A DNA stretch of 32,767 bases. Source: an uncultured Clostridia bacterium. Its GTDB lineage: Bacteria > Bacillota > Clostridia > Oscillospirales > Acutalibacteraceae. Positions 15,244 to 24,540 of this stretch are shown here, one piece after another. Numbering within the stretch: the first letter of the stretch is position 1; each line of letters opens with the position of its first letter. Below the pieces are notes generated by a model that had not been told where the DNA came from, ran no database searches, and saw nothing but the letters and a program-made list of their open reading frames with translations. A program made the position numbers and the translations under genes. The DNA lies in the NCBI GenBank assembly GCA_946499275.1, contig CAMMRL010000031.1, positions 1 to 32,767 on the forward strand, in the 5' to 3' direction.

Positions 15244-17142
15244 ATGTTGCCGCCTTTTGATTCCCGCAATTCCCGTTACCGTTCGCCCTTCGGCGCGCAG
15301 CCGGCGGGGCAGGCGGTCTTTTTTCGCATCTGCCTGCCCCGGGACCTCCGCTGTACCGGGGCCCGGCTCTGCGTCCAGAAAGCCGCGGACGACCCCGCGA
15401 CGGATGAGACCCCGGTACGTTCCTCCATGTTTTGGGCGGGGATGGAGGGCGACTGGAGGGAGTGGTGGGACATTCACTATACCCCGGATACGCCAGGCCT
15501 GTACTGGTATTGGTTTGAGCTGGATACGGCGGAGGGATTGCGCTTCCTCTCCCGCCTTCCGGACGGGACGGCGGCGCTTGGCGGGGACGGGGAAGCGCCC
15601 CGCTGGCAGCTCACTTGCTACGACCCCGCTTTCCGGACGCCGGAGTGGCTGCCCGGCGGGATTTTTTACCAGGTGTTTCCCGACCGCTTCGCTTCCTCCC
15701 GTCTACCGAAGGAAGGCGTCCCCGCCGGCCGAGTCCTACGGGACGATTGGGGCGGCCAGCCGGTCTGGCGTCCGGATGAACAAGGCGTGGTCCGCAACAA
15801 CGATTATTTCGGCGGGGACCTGAAGGGGCTGGAAAGCCGTCTCGACCGGTTGGCGGAGCTGGGGGTGACCTGCCTTTACCTCAACCCGGTTTTTGAGGCC
15901 CACTCCAACCACCGGTACGATACGGCGGATTATTCCCGCATCGACCCCCTGCTGGGGACGGAAGAGGATTTCCGCTCCCTGGTTGCCGCCGCGGCGCAGG
16001 TCGGCATCCGCGTGCTGCTGGACGGGGTGTTCAGCCATACCGGCGCGGACAGCGTGTATTTTAATAAAGAGGGCCGGTATCCCGGCCCCGGCGCGTACCA
16101 GACGCCGGATTCCCCCTATTTTTCCTGGTACCACTTCGACCAGTGGCCGGAGCAGTACGACGCCTGGTGGGGCTTCGACACCCTGCCGGAGGTCAACGAG
16201 AACGACGGCGGCTTCCGCCGCTATATTTTGGGAAACGACGGGATAGCCCGTCTCCGGCTGCGTCAGGGCGCGGCCGGCTGGCGGCTGGACGTGGCGGACG
16301 AGCTGCCGGACGAGTTCCTGGACGACCTGCGCCGGGCGGTGAAGGCGGAAAAGCCGGACGCCCTTCTGCTGGGGGAAGTGTGGGAGGACGCCAGCAATAA
16401 AATCAGCTATGGGCATCGCCGCCGTTACCTGTTAGGGCGGCAGCTGGATAGCGTGATGAATTACCCCTTCCGTGGGGCGGTCCTCGATTTCCTGTGCGAC
16501 GGGAAAGCGGCGGACTTTTTCACGCGGATAATGGATGTTGTGGAAAACTATCCGCCCATGGTGCTGCGGGGACTGATGAATCTGATCGGCACCCACGATA
16601 CCGAGCGGGCGATCACCGCCTTGGCCGGGGAACCGGCGGAAGGGCGCGGGCGGGATTGGCAGGCCGCACAGGTCCTAACGCCCGCCCAGCGGGAACGGGG
16701 CCTGCGGCTGATGCGGCTGGCGTCGGCGCTGCAGTACACCCTCCCCGGCGTGCCTTGTGTGTATTACGGGGACGAAGCGGGGATGGAAGGCTACCGCGAC
16801 CCGTTTAACCGCGGGTGTTATCCTTGGGGACGGGAGGACGCCGGGCTGCTGCACTGGTACCGGCGTCTGGGGCAGCTCCGCCGGAACTGCCCGGCGCTGC
16901 GGGAGGGCGGGTTCCATCCTCTCGCTGCCGCGGACGGTGCGCTCTGCTACGAGCGGATCGACGGTGGGGCCCGCCTGCTGTGCGGGGTGAACGCCGGGAC
17001 GGCGGAAGCGGCCTTCCCCCTGCCGGAGGAATGGCACGGCGGGACGGCCAGCCTGGGCGGCGGTCGGATCGACGGGGGGACACTCATCCTTCCCCCTGAA
17101 GATTGCGCCCTGGCGGTGCTGGTGGAGGAAAGCGCACCGTAA
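15244..17142 (+). CDS. Cytoplasmic GH13 alpha-glucan hydrolase (neopullulanase/cyclomaltodextrinase-like)
   Basis: A 632-residue alpha-amylase-family enzyme. An N-terminal beta-rich domain (about 1-130) precedes a TIM barrel with all four conserved regions: DGVFSHTG (260-267), GWRLDVADE with nucleophile D349, LLGEVWE with acid/base E378, and IGTHDTER with D452. NNDYFGGDLKGLESRLD at the barrel entry is typical of neopullulanase and maltogenic amylase subfamilies. A C-terminal beta domain follows. There is no signal peptide, so it should act on imported maltodextrins or stored glycogen. GGGAAGGGGGAG precedes ATG 15244. Exact specificity (alpha-1,4, cyclodextrin or pullulan) cannot be fixed. The serine hydrolase starts 45 bases after its stop. 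Confidence 0.93.
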   Translation: MLPPFDSRNSRYRSPFGAQPAGQAVFFRICLPRDLRCTGARLCVQKAADDPATDETPVRSSMFWAGMEGDWREWWDIHYTPDTPGLYWYWFELDTAEGLRFLSRLPDGTAALGGDGEAPRWQLTCYDPAFRTPEWLPGGIFYQVFPDRFASSRLPKEGVPAGRVLRDDWGGQPVWRPDEQGVVRNNDYFGGDLKGLESRLDRLAELGVTCLYLNPVFEAHSNHRYDTADYSRIDPLLGTEEDFRSLVAAAAQVGIRVLLDGVFSHTGADSVYFNKEGRYPGPGAYQTPDSPYFSWYHFDQWPEQYDAWWGFDTLPEVNENDGGFRRYILGNDGIARLRLRQGAAGWRLDVADELPDEFLDDLRRAVKAEKPDALLLGEVWEDASNKISYGHRRRYLLGRQLDSVMNYPFRGAVLDFLCDGKAADFFTRIMDVVENYPPMVLRGLMNLIGTHDTERAITALAGEPAEGRGRDWQAAQVLTPAQRERGLRLMRLASALQYTLPGVPCVYYGDEAGMEGYRDPFNRGCYPWGREDAGLLHWYRRLGQLRRNCPALREGGFHPLAAADGALCYERIDGGARLLCGVNAGTAEAAFPLPEEWHGGTASLGGGRIDGGTLILPPEDCALAVLVEESAP

Positions 17143-17187
17143 AAATAAATGGTGGCATAATTCTGAATTTGTTGGAGATGAGCCGAT

Positions 17188-18072
17188 ATGAACAGCCCGC
17201 TGGCCGTAAAAGAAAAACTGATCGAAGAATTGGGAAAGCCGGATACGCATGTGTTCCGCTTTGTCTATGTACAGGACGGGGAATGGGCGGAGCACGATTT
17301 CCAACCGGTATACCAGCGGCTGGAGTGCTTTTCCGTCACCAAAAGCTTTACCGCTACCGCTGTCGGCCTGGCGCAGGGGGAGGGGTTCCTCTCACTGGAC
17401 GACCCGATCTCCCGGTATTTTTCAGAGGAATGGCCGGCAGACGCGGACGAAAAGCTCAGCCGGGTGACGGTGCGGCATCTGCTGACCCACACGATGGGGC
17501 TGGAAAGCGGGTTCCTTTTCGACAGCGACCGCTACCAGCGGCCGGAAAAGGACTGGGTGAAGCTCTCGTTGTCCGCCCCGCTTGCCTATGAGCCGGGCAC
17601 GCATTTCACCTACAGCAATTCTACCATTTATCTCCTGTCCCGGATTGTCCGGAAAGCGACGGGCAGGCGGATGGAGGAATATCTGGAAGAAAAGCTGATG
17701 AAGCCGCTGGGAATAGGCGAGCACGCCTGGGAACACGACCCGGACGGGGAGACCTTCGGGGCGGCGGGGCTGTTCCTTTCCGCGCACGATATGGCGAAAT
17801 TCGGCCTGCTATATTTGAACGGCGGCGTGTATGAAGGCCGCCGCCTGCTGCCGGAGGACTGGGTACGGGAAGCGACACGGAACCAAGTGGGTTCCCTGGG
17901 GTCTTACGGCTACGGCTTCTGGATTTTTGACGGGCTCGGCTTTGCGGCTACCGGCGCGTTCGGGCAGATTATCCTGATGATGCCGGAGCAAAATGCCGTT
18001 TTGGCGGCTCACGCTTTCAACGTACAGGACGTCGATTATCCGGCCGTGATGCGCCGTATCCTGGAGCGGTAA
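17188..18072 (+). CDS. Beta-lactamase class C-like serine hydrolase
   Basis: A 294-residue member of the beta-lactamase/penicillin-binding-like fold. The nucleophile motif SVTK is at S49-K52 and the second motif Y-S-N is at Y142-N144; VRHLLTHTMGLESG (95-108) is the usual helix between them. The third HTG-like motif may be TGAFGQ near residue 256. Relatives include esterases, D-aminopeptidases and cell-wall enzymes rather than true beta-lactamases. It has no signal peptide, so an extracytoplasmic role is unlikely and antibiotic resistance should not be assumed. GGAGATGAG precedes ATG 17188. It lies 45 bases behind the GH13 gene and may share its transcript. Confidence 0.88.
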   Translation: MNSPLAVKEKLIEELGKPDTHVFRFVYVQDGEWAEHDFQPVYQRLECFSVTKSFTATAVGLAQGEGFLSLDDPISRYFSEEWPADADEKLSRVTVRHLLTHTMGLESGFLFDSDRYQRPEKDWVKLSLSAPLAYEPGTHFTYSNSTIYLLSRIVRKATGRRMEEYLEEKLMKPLGIGEHAWEHDPDGETFGAAGLFLSAHDMAKFGLLYLNGGVYEGRRLLPEDWVREATRNQVGSLGSYGYGFWIFDGLGFAATGAFGQIILMMPEQNAVLAAHAFNVQDVDYPAVMRRILER

Positions 18073-18129
18073 AGGGGGCGGCTGAGGAAAATTTGTGGCA
18101 ACGCCTGTTTGCCGCAAATTTAACCGAAA

Positions 18130-18159
18130 TTGCACTGCCGTTTGACAAAAAGGTATGAT
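18130..18159 (+). promoter_or_regulatory. Candidate promoter for the ABC exporter gene
   Basis: TTGCAC (18130-18135) and TATGAT (18154-18159) are 18 bp apart, about 40 bases before ATG 18198. A perfect TTGACA occurs at 18142-18147, but no -10 lies at normal distance from it (TACAAT is only 11 bp away), so the first pair is preferred. Confidence 0.45.
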
Positions 18160-18197
18160 ACAATATTTCTGTTCGGGTTCAAGGGAAAGGGAAAACG

Positions 18198-19978
18198 ATG
18201 ACGAACGCAACCGAGAAAGCCAACGAAACAAACTTAAAACAGCCGGTGCTGCGGGCGTTTGTCTCCTACTATAAGCCGCATTGGAAGCTGTTTGCTCTGG
18301 ACATGTTCTGCGCGCTGATGATCGCGGCGGTAGACCTGCTGTTCCCGATGGTTTCGAGGTACGCGATGCAAAACTGGCTGCCGGTCAACGCTTACGGGGT
18401 GTTTTTCGGCGTGATGGCCGCGCTGGTGCTCGCGTATATAATCCGGGCGGAGTTCCAGTATTTCGTCGGGTATTGGGGACATCTGCTCGGCGTATACATG
18501 GAGGTGGATATGCGCCGGGAACTGTTTACGCACCTGCAGAAGCTGTCCTTCCGCTTTTATGACCAGAACCGCACCGGCAGCCTGATGTCCCGGGTGTCAA
18601 CGATTTGTTTGAGGTGGTGGAACTGGCCCATCACGGACCGGAGGACCTGTTTATCTCTGCCGTCACCCTGATCGGTGCGCTGATCATGCTGATGACCATC
18701 CAGTGGAAACTGGCACTGGTGGTGTTCCTCCTGGTGCCGCTGATCATCCTGTTCACCATATTCCGCCGCAAAAGGATGTCCGCCGCTTCCGCCAAGGTAA
18801 AGGAGCGCACGGCGGGGATCAACGCGGATATTGAATCCAGCATTTCCGGCGCCCGTACTGCCAAAGCGTTCACCAACGAGACGTATGAAATCGAACGGTT
18901 TGAGAAAGGCAACGGCACGTACCGGGAGGCGAAGCGGGAATTTTACCGCCAGATGGGCACCTTCCAGGCCGGGATGGACTTCCTGACCAGCATTATGAAC
19001 GTGGCGGTCATCGCCTTCGGCGGGCTGCTGATTATGGGCGGTTCGCTAGATTATATCGACCTGATTACCTTCACTCTGTATGTCGGCACCTTTTTGCAGC
19101 CGATCCGCCGCCTGGCCGCTTTTGTGGAGCAGTATACCACCGGCATGGCGGGCTTCAAACGCTTCCGCCAGCTGATGGCGGTGGAACCGGATATTACCGA
19201 CGCGCCGGACGCCCGGCCCCTGGGCGGCGTGCGGGGGGACATTACATTCCGGGACGTTACCTTTTCCTACGACGAAGGGGTGCGGGTATTGGACCATGTC
19301 AACCTGCATATCCGTGCCGGGGAAACGCTGGCGCTGGTCGGCCCCTCCGGCGGGGGGAAAAGCACTCTGTGCCACTTGATCCCGCGGTTTTACGAAGCGA
19401 CGGCGGGAAGCATCACCATCGACGGGAAAGATATCTGGCGGGTGACGCTGGCCTCCCTGCGGGGGAGCATCGGCATCGTTCAGCAGGAGGTCATGCTGTT
19501 TGCCGGCACCATCATGGAAAACATCCGGTATGGCCGGATCACCGCGACCGACGAAGAAGTGATCGAGGCGGCGAAGCGCGCCGAAATCCATGAGGATATC
19601 CTCGCTATGCCGGACGGCTACCAGACCTATGTGGGCGAGCGGGGGATGATGCTCTCCGGCGGGCAGAAGCAGCGGGTCAGCATCGCCCGGATTTTCCTGA
19701 AGAACCCGCCTATCCTGCTGCTTGACGAGGCGACTTCGGCGCTCGATACCGTGACCGAGGCCCGGATCCAGGCGGCGTTCGACGAGCTGGCGCGGGGCCG
19801 CACCACGTTGGTGATCGCGCACCGGCTGTCCACGGTGCGGGGAGCGGACAAAATCGCTTTTATCGACCACGAAGGGATCCGTGAAATGGGAACCCACGAC
19901 GAATTGATGCGGAAAAACGGCGAATACGCCGCTTTGTGCAAGGCGCAGCAGACGCTGCAGAGCGCGGGAATGGAATGA
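18198..19978 (+). pseudogene. ABC exporter (fused membrane and ATPase domains), frameshifted
   Basis: Together the two frames make a typical exporter half-transporter of about 590 residues: membrane domain first, ATPase second. The first frame runs from ATG 18198 through SLMSRVST, then shifts at about 18600-18602; the second resumes with DLFEVVELAHHGPEDLF and continues to 19978. Restoring one G in acgattt (giving acggattt) rejoins them perfectly. The ATPase part has Walker A GPSGGGKST, signature LSGGQKQR, Walker B LLLDEATSALD and H-loop VIAHRLST. The first frame alone ends at 18671 in nonsense residues. There is no slippery heptamer at the shift, so programmed frameshifting is unlikely; either a recent inactivating deletion or a sequencing error. 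Such proteins export lipids, drugs or peptides as dimers. Confidence 0.88.
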
Positions 19979-20017
19979 TGTATCCGTTCCCGGCCGGAGA
20001 TACGGGAGAGTGATGAA

Positions 20018-20629
20018 TTGAAATACCGAATCCACCGCGACCTGTCCGAACAGATCCGCGAGGGCTGTGAGGCTAGGCTGAATATCCGCATCCATCCCCG
20101 GTGGTTTGCGCTGGGGAACGTGTATCCCGACTGCACCCATCACCGCATCTGGCATATGCACCGCGCGGATACGGCGGGGAATATGGTGGGGCGGATGGTA
20201 CGCCGTTTCTGCCGCAAAGCGGTGCCGGCCGGCGGCAACCTTTCCCGCTGGCGTTCCCTCCGGCTGGGGATCATCATGCACTATGTCTGCGACTTTTCCT
20301 GCTATGTTCACACTCCCACGTTTGCCGGCACCCTGAAGGAGCACCGCGCTTATGAACAGCGGCAGGGGGAACTGGATTCCACGCCCCAGATGCGCGGCCT
20401 GCTTTCCTTATACGATGCACAGGACGCTTCCGAAGCCTACGGCCGGCTTTTGGAGACACTGTCTGGCAGGGAGAAGGGGAGCTTTACCCCGGCGGACGAT
20501 CTCGACTATGCGCTTACCGCCGGCACCGAACTGGCGGCCGCCATGCTGCGGCTGTGTATGGAGGGCTCCGCCCCGCTTCCCTGGCGGTATCGGCTTCCCC
20601 TCTTGCGCCGTCTGGCGTATAGCGCGTAA
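20018..20629 (+). CDS. Zinc-dependent phospholipase C-like protein
   Basis: A 203-residue protein with YRIHRDLSEQI at the start, WFALGNVYPDCTHHRIWHMH (about residues 29-48), then LGIIMHYVCDFSCYVHTP (about 83-100). The spaced His and Asp residues (H45 and H48 region, H87, D91, H97) match the metal-ligand pattern of the zinc-dependent phospholipase C/S1-P1-like fold, which in Clostridia includes many uncharacterised intracellular members. No signal peptide is visible, unlike secreted alpha-toxin-type enzymes, so toxin activity should not be inferred. The start is a TTG preceded by GGGAGAG at 7 bases; no in-frame ATG fits. It begins 39 bases after the ABC exporter stop and probably shares its transcript. 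Confidence 0.75.
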   Translation: MKYRIHRDLSEQIREGCEARLNIRIHPRWFALGNVYPDCTHHRIWHMHRADTAGNMVGRMVRRFCRKAVPAGGNLSRWRSLRLGIIMHYVCDFSCYVHTPTFAGTLKEHRAYEQRQGELDSTPQMRGLLSLYDAQDASEAYGRLLETLSGREKGSFTPADDLDYALTAGTELAAAMLRLCMEGSAPLPWRYRLPLLRRLAYSA

Positions 20630-20712
20630 AAGCGGGACCCTGTGATGAGGATACCCGGCGTTGGCGCCTGTCGGAATGCCCGCCGGCCGCGCCTGGGGTT
20701 TTGGCGGGAACG

Positions 20713-20731
20713 TCCCCTTGCGGGGGATTTT
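20713..20731 (+). terminator. Weak terminator candidate before the GrpB-family gene
   Basis: tcccc (20713-20717) pairs with gggga (20723-20727) around ttgcg, followed by tttt. The stem is short. It would end the ABC exporter/phospholipase-like transcript. Confidence 0.35.
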
Positions 20732-20903
20732 CCCCTCGAAAAACCGCACTGGCCAACCCGGGAAACCGGCTCCACCGGATGGCGGATTGGGTAAGGGGGG
20801 GAGGCCGCCAACAGGATGGAGTGGTGGGTACTGCGGGTAAAAAGGCGGCCGGAAACGCTGGGCATCCGCCCGGGGCCGGCGCTTGCAGACGGGAGGAAAG
20901 CCA

Positions 20904-21431
20904 ATGCAGCATATTCGGGTAACCGCCTATAATTCGGCATGGCCGGCGGCGTATGAGAAGGAAGCGCAGCAGATCCGCAAAGCGTTGGATGGGCTGCTGG
21001 TGGAAATCCACCACATCGGCAGCACGGCGGTCCCGGGGCTCATGGCCAAGCCGGTAATCGACATTCTCCCGGTGGTGCGTGACATTGAGATGGTGGATGC
21101 CCGCAATCCTGCTATGGAAGCGCTGGGGTACGAATGTATGGGGGAATTCGGCATCCCGGGCCGGCGGTATTTCCGCAAGGGCGGGAACGACCGTACCCAT
21201 CAGGTGCATGTGTTTGCGGCGGACAGCCGGGAGGAAATCAACCGCCATCTGGCGGTGCGGGACTACCTGCGGGCGCATCCCAATGTAGCAGCGGAGTACG
21301 GGCGGCTGAAGGCGGCGTTGGCCGCCCGTTTTCCCGAGGATATCGACGGCTATTGCGACGGCAAGGACGGCTTTGTGAAGCGGCTGGAAGCCGTCGCCCT
21401 GCACTGGATGCAGAAAGATGCGGGAAAATAA
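20904..21431 (+). CDS. GrpB-family (nucleotidyltransferase-fold) protein
   Basis: A 175-residue protein. VTAYNSAWPAAYEKEAQQI is followed by IHHIGSTAVPGLMAKPVIDI, then HQVHVFAADSREEINRHLAV and RDYLRAHPNVAAEYGRLK. This order is diagnostic of the GrpB/DUF family with a minimal nucleotidyltransferase fold: GSTAVPG provides the G-S motif and the D in PVIDI the acidic residue. Members are often found alone or fused to CoaE or acetyltransferases, and their substrate is not firmly known. ATG 20904 follows GGGAGGAAAG; the in-frame start at 20883 lacks such a site. Monocistronic, ending at a strong terminator 18 bases after the stop. Confidence 0.88.
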   Translation: MQHIRVTAYNSAWPAAYEKEAQQIRKALDGLLVEIHHIGSTAVPGLMAKPVIDILPVVRDIEMVDARNPAMEALGYECMGEFGIPGRRYFRKGGNDRTHQVHVFAADSREEINRHLAVRDYLRAHPNVAAEYGRLKAALAARFPEDIDGYCDGKDGFVKRLEAVALHWMQKDAGK

Positions 21432-21448
21432 AAAACCGCGGTGTTTTT

Positions 21449-21470
21449 ACGGCGCTTTGGCGCCGTTTTT
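21449..21470 (+). terminator. Terminator after the GrpB-family gene
   Basis: acggcgc (21449-21455) and gcgccgt (21460-21466) form a 7-bp stem with a tttg loop and a following T-run. Confidence 0.8.
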
Positions 21471-21766
21471 ACGTTAGCGAAAGAACAGGCCGGACGGGAA
21501 ATTCCGCTAGCCCACATTTTCGGTCCGGGTGATGCCGCCGTCCATTCGGCATCATGCAGCGCCGGAAGGGGATACCTTTTGTCTCCGTTTCCTCTGTACT
21601 CCGCCGGTAGCGGATCCCCTTTGGGGAAAATGGCCGTGAATGAAAAGGTGCATGCCAGCCCGTTGAATGGGAGACTGTGGGACGGAGTCTCGGCGGGGAA
21701 TGGCGACCGTGTGTACAATACAGAGATTCTGCCTGGCTGTCGACGGCAAATAGTGCGTAGAAAGGG
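21471..21766. other. Intergenic region, nothing recognised
   Basis: Several open frames cross this stretch on both strands, but none has a recognisable domain, a start with a ribosome binding site, or codon use like the neighbours. It may hold decayed coding DNA. I see no repeat shared with the rest of the window. Confidence 0.4.
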
Positions 21767-21809
21767 AAAGCGACATCTCCGCCGCAAGGGGCGGCGGGGA
21801 TGTCGCTTT
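21767..21809 (-). terminator. Long hairpin terminating the proBA operon
   Basis: Bases 21767-21785 pair with 21791-21809 as a 19-bp stem with one G-U pair and a 5-base loop. On the minus strand it lies about 30 bases after the stop of the membrane-protein gene and is followed by a T/C-rich run. It probably ends the proB-proA transcript. Confidence 0.75.
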
Positions 21810-21839
21810 ATAGCAAGGGCATGTGGTAAAACAAATGGA

Positions 21840-23273
21840 TTAAGCGGCCGTCGTAGCGGCTGTGGTCGTGGAAGTGCTGCCGCTGGTCGCGGTGCCGGTC
21901 GTGGTTGTGGTCACTGCGGCCATGGTTGTGGTGGCAGGCGATCCCCCTTCGTCGGCAACCGCGAGAAGCTTCCAGCCGTTTTCTCCCACCCGCTGGACGG
22001 TATATATCTGGAAGTGATCCGCATCGGCCGCTGTCGGGGGAATTTCTTTGCCCTTGTCGTCTATACCGATCTTGGTGGTAAGGACATAGCCCACCCGCAC
22101 GTCGATAGTATCCCCCTTTTTCTTCAATGTGTCCACCAGGGGCGTGTACATCGATGTGGAACTGATGAGCGGTACATGATAATACCCCTCGTCCGGATCA
22201 TACTCGAAGGTGAAACTCATCCCTTCCTCGCCGATGGTATGATGGTACGGCTTGGCGTCTTTACCAAATAGGACGGCATAGGATTTGTTGACTTCTTCCA
22301 ACGGAACCAGCATCCGCCCGTCATCGTCGATGGAATAAAGGGAAGCACTGTCTTTTTCCTGGAGCTGGCGGATCCGCTCTGTTTCAGTTATCCGCCAGAT
22401 CGCCGCAAGGATCAGCGCGTCCTGCCGGGAATCGTCGGGGTTTTCAAATGCGGTCGGGTTATACTGCATCACCGGGAGCAGGAAGTCGTACAGCTCTTGT
22501 TTCAGCGCGGTGTCGTCCTGTGATTTCCGAATGGCGTTGACCCCGGTTATCACCAGCGCCACCACGCCCACAATAGCGAGAAGAAGGACCAGAAGCCCAA
22601 GCGGAGCAGCCCAACGCCGTTGTCCCCGCCGCTGCCCGGCGCGGGTGTAGCGTGCGGAGGAAAGGGAGGGGGACGCAACACCTAAGCGCGGCGCTCCATC
22701 CTGTGTACCCGTCTCCGAAGAGCTTTGCCGTGTGGCGGCTGCGGAAATGCGCGGCGCTTCCACGGCTGTTTTTTTCCAGCCGCCGGCCGGTTTCTCTTCG
22801 GTCGGGCCGGATGAAAAGGGGGAAGGTGGTACGGCCTGCGCGGCTGTGGGTGCCGGTTCCGCATCTTTTGCCTGTGCGAGCGCTGCTGCGGAATTCTCCT
22901 CCGCCGGCCCGGCTTCCATATGGGAAGGAACCGCATCCGGTTCTGATGCAGCGGATGGAACGCCCAACATAGCCGCTTCAGCGGAGGACAGCTCCGATGC
23001 TTTCCATTCCCCTTCCGCCGGGACATTGCTGCCCTCACCGGGAGAGACGGTTTCCGCCGCAGCGGTATCTGGCAGGGGCTTTGCCCGTTTCTTCCCTGCG
23101 TCGCTCCGCTTTTTCCGGGGACGGCGGGGGGCGATGGGCGTGTATTCTATTTCCGCCTGGACGGCCGATGATTCCCCCGGGGCGTTTTCGCCGCCGGAGA
23201 CCCGGGCTTCTTTTTTGGGCGGCGCGGGATGCCCACCGCCTACCGGGTTTTCCACCTTCTGCCATTCGCTCAT
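21840..23273 (-). CDS. Unknown single-pass membrane protein with Thr-rich C-terminus
   Basis: I do not recognise this 477-residue protein. Residues 1-210 are low-complexity, rich in Ala, Pro, Glu and Ser, with a basic patch RRPRKKRSDAGKKRAK (50-65). Basic residues (RRGQRR, about 215-220) precede one transmembrane helix at about 222-244 (LGLLVLLLAIVGVVALVITG). The predicted extracellular part (245-440) is mixed alpha/beta and contains FLLPVMQYNPTAFENPDD and FTFEYDPDEGYYHVPLISS. The tail from 444 is almost only Thr, Ser, Ala and Gly. The orientation should be inside-to-outside. ATG 23273 follows a perfect AAAGGAGG and lies 13 bases after proA, so the two are tightly co-expressed. A role in osmotic or envelope stress sensing is conceivable but unsupported. 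Confidence 0.8.
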   Translation of the reverse strand: MSEWQKVENPVGGGHPAPPKKEARVSGGENAPGESSAVQAEIEYTPIAPRRPRKKRSDAGKKRAKPLPDTAAAETVSPGEGSNVPAEGEWKASELSSAEAAMLGVPSAASEPDAVPSHMEAGPAEENSAAALAQAKDAEPAPTAAQAVPPSPFSSGPTEEKPAGGWKKTAVEAPRISAAATRQSSSETGTQDGAPRLGVASPSLSSARYTRAGQRRGQRRWAAPLGLLVLLLAIVGVVALVITGVNAIRKSQDDTALKQELYDFLLPVMQYNPTAFENPDDSRQDALILAAIWRITETERIRQLQEKDSASLYSIDDDGRMLVPLEEVNKSYAVLFGKDAKPYHHTIGEEGMSFTFEYDPDEGYYHVPLISSTSMYTPLVDTLKKKGDTIDVRVGYVLTTKIGIDDKGKEIPPTAADADHFQIYTVQRVGENGWKLLAVADEGGSPATTTMAAVTTTTTGTATSGSTSTTTAATTAA

Positions 23274-23286
23274 GGGGATGCCTCCT

Positions 23287-24540
23287 TTACCGGATCTGTC
23301 CGTTGCCGTAGACGATATATTTTACCGTGGTCAGCTCCCGCAGTCCCATGGGACCGCGGGCGTGGAGCTTCTGGGTGGAAATGCCGATTTCCGCCCCCAT
23401 GCCGAATTCCCCGCCGTCGGTGAAGCGGGTGGAGGCATTGACGTAGACCGCCGCCGCGTCCACCGCTGCGGTGAAGCGTTCGGCGGCGGCGTGGCTGTCG
23501 GTGACAATGCATTCGCTGTGCCCCGTCCCGTAAGCGGCGATGTGCTCCACGGCGGCTTCCAGGGAGGGTACGACTTTGACGGCCATAATGTAGTCGTGGT
23601 ACTCGGTCGCCCAGTCGTCTTCCGCCGCGGGGAGGACGGCCGGGTCGCTCAGAATATCGCGGGTGCGTTTGCAGCCGCGGAGCTGTACGCCCGCCTCTTT
23701 CAGCCCTCGGGCGATTACGGGAAGGGCCCGCGGGGCGATCTCCTCGTGGATAAGCAGGGTTTCCGCCGCGTTGCATACGGAGGGGCGGGACGCCTTGGCG
23801 TTCACCGTAATGGAGACCGCCATCGCGATATCGGCGGCGCGATCCACATAGACGTGGCAGTTGCCCACGCCGGTTTCAATCACCGGCACGGTGGCGTTTT
23901 CCACCACGGCCCGGATCAGCCCGGCTCCGCCGCGGGGGATCAGCACGTCGATCACGCCGTGCAGGCGCATCATTTCGTTGGCGATCTCCCGGGAGGTATC
24001 GGGGATGAGCTGCACCGCGTCGGGATGGATTCCTGCGGCGGCCAGCCCGGCACGTAGGGCTTCCGCGATCGCGGTATTGGAACGTATCGCTTCCTTGCCG
24101 CCCCGCAGGATGGCCGCGTTGCCCGCCTTCAGGCACAGGGCGGCGGCGTCGGAGGTTACGTTCGGCCTGGCTTCATAAATAATGCCCACCACCCCAAGCG
24201 GGACCCGGGTTTTTTGGATGCGCAGCCCATTCGGGCGGCAGCCGCCGTCCACGATTTCCCCCACCGGATCGGCCAGCGCGGCGACCTGGCGGATGCCGTC
24301 GGCCATGCCCGCGATCCGCTCGGGCGACAAGGAGAGCCGGTCGAGCATCGCTTTGGTCATCCCGCCCGCAGCGGCGGTTTCGGTATCCTCTCGGTTGGCG
24401 GCCAGGATAGTCCCTTCCCGGTCGAGCAAAGCCTGCGCCATACTTTCCAGCGCCGTATTTTTCTCCCCCGCCGTTGCCGACGCAAGGGAACGCGCCGCCG
24501 CGCGGGCGTTCGTGCCCATTTGCTCAAGCAGTTCAGACAT
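23287..24540 (-). CDS. proA: Gamma-glutamyl phosphate reductase ProA
   Basis: A 417-residue protein of standard family length that reduces gamma-glutamyl phosphate to glutamate-5-semialdehyde with NADPH, the second step of proline synthesis. Diagnostic segments are [33 protein letters not shown], and the catalytic cysteine region [15 protein letters not shown]. The C-terminus [20 protein letters not shown] is typical. ATG 24540 is preferred over in-frame upstream codons because the conserved N-terminus ([17 protein letters not shown]) starts there and AAAGGATG lies upstream. It is 418 bases from proB, unusually far, because repeat DNA lies between. It is followed 13 bases later by the unknown membrane protein. 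Confidence 0.97.
   Translation of the reverse strand: MSELLEQMGTNARAAARSLASATAGEKNTALESMAQALLDREGTILAANREDTETAAAGGMTKAMLDRLSLSPERIAGMADGIRQVAALADPVGEIVDGGCRPNGLRIQKTRVPLGVVGIIYEARPNVTSDAAALCLKAGNAAILRGGKEAIRSNTAIAEALRAGLAAAGIHPDAVQLIPDTSREIANEMMRLHGVIDVLIPRGGAGLIRAVVENATVPVIETGVGNCHVYVDRAADIAMAVSITVNAKASRPSVCNAAETLLIHEEIAPRALPVIARGLKEAGVQLRGCKRTRDILSDPAVLPAAEDDWATEYHDYIMAVKVVPSLEAAVEHIAAYGTGHSECIVTDSHAAAERFTAAVDAAAVYVNASTRFTDGGEFGMGAEIGISTQKLHARGPMGLRELTTVKYIVYGNGQIR

Noticed and set aside
17188-18072. Antibiotic-resistance beta-lactamase
   Set aside because: SVTK and YSN motifs match the fold, but there is no signal peptide and the closest pattern is that of esterase or peptidase-like serine hydrolases.
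18142-18166. TTGACA with TACAAT upstream of the ABC exporter
   Set aside because: The two boxes are only 11 bp apart, too close for sigma-A; the TTGCAC/TATGAT pair has workable spacing.
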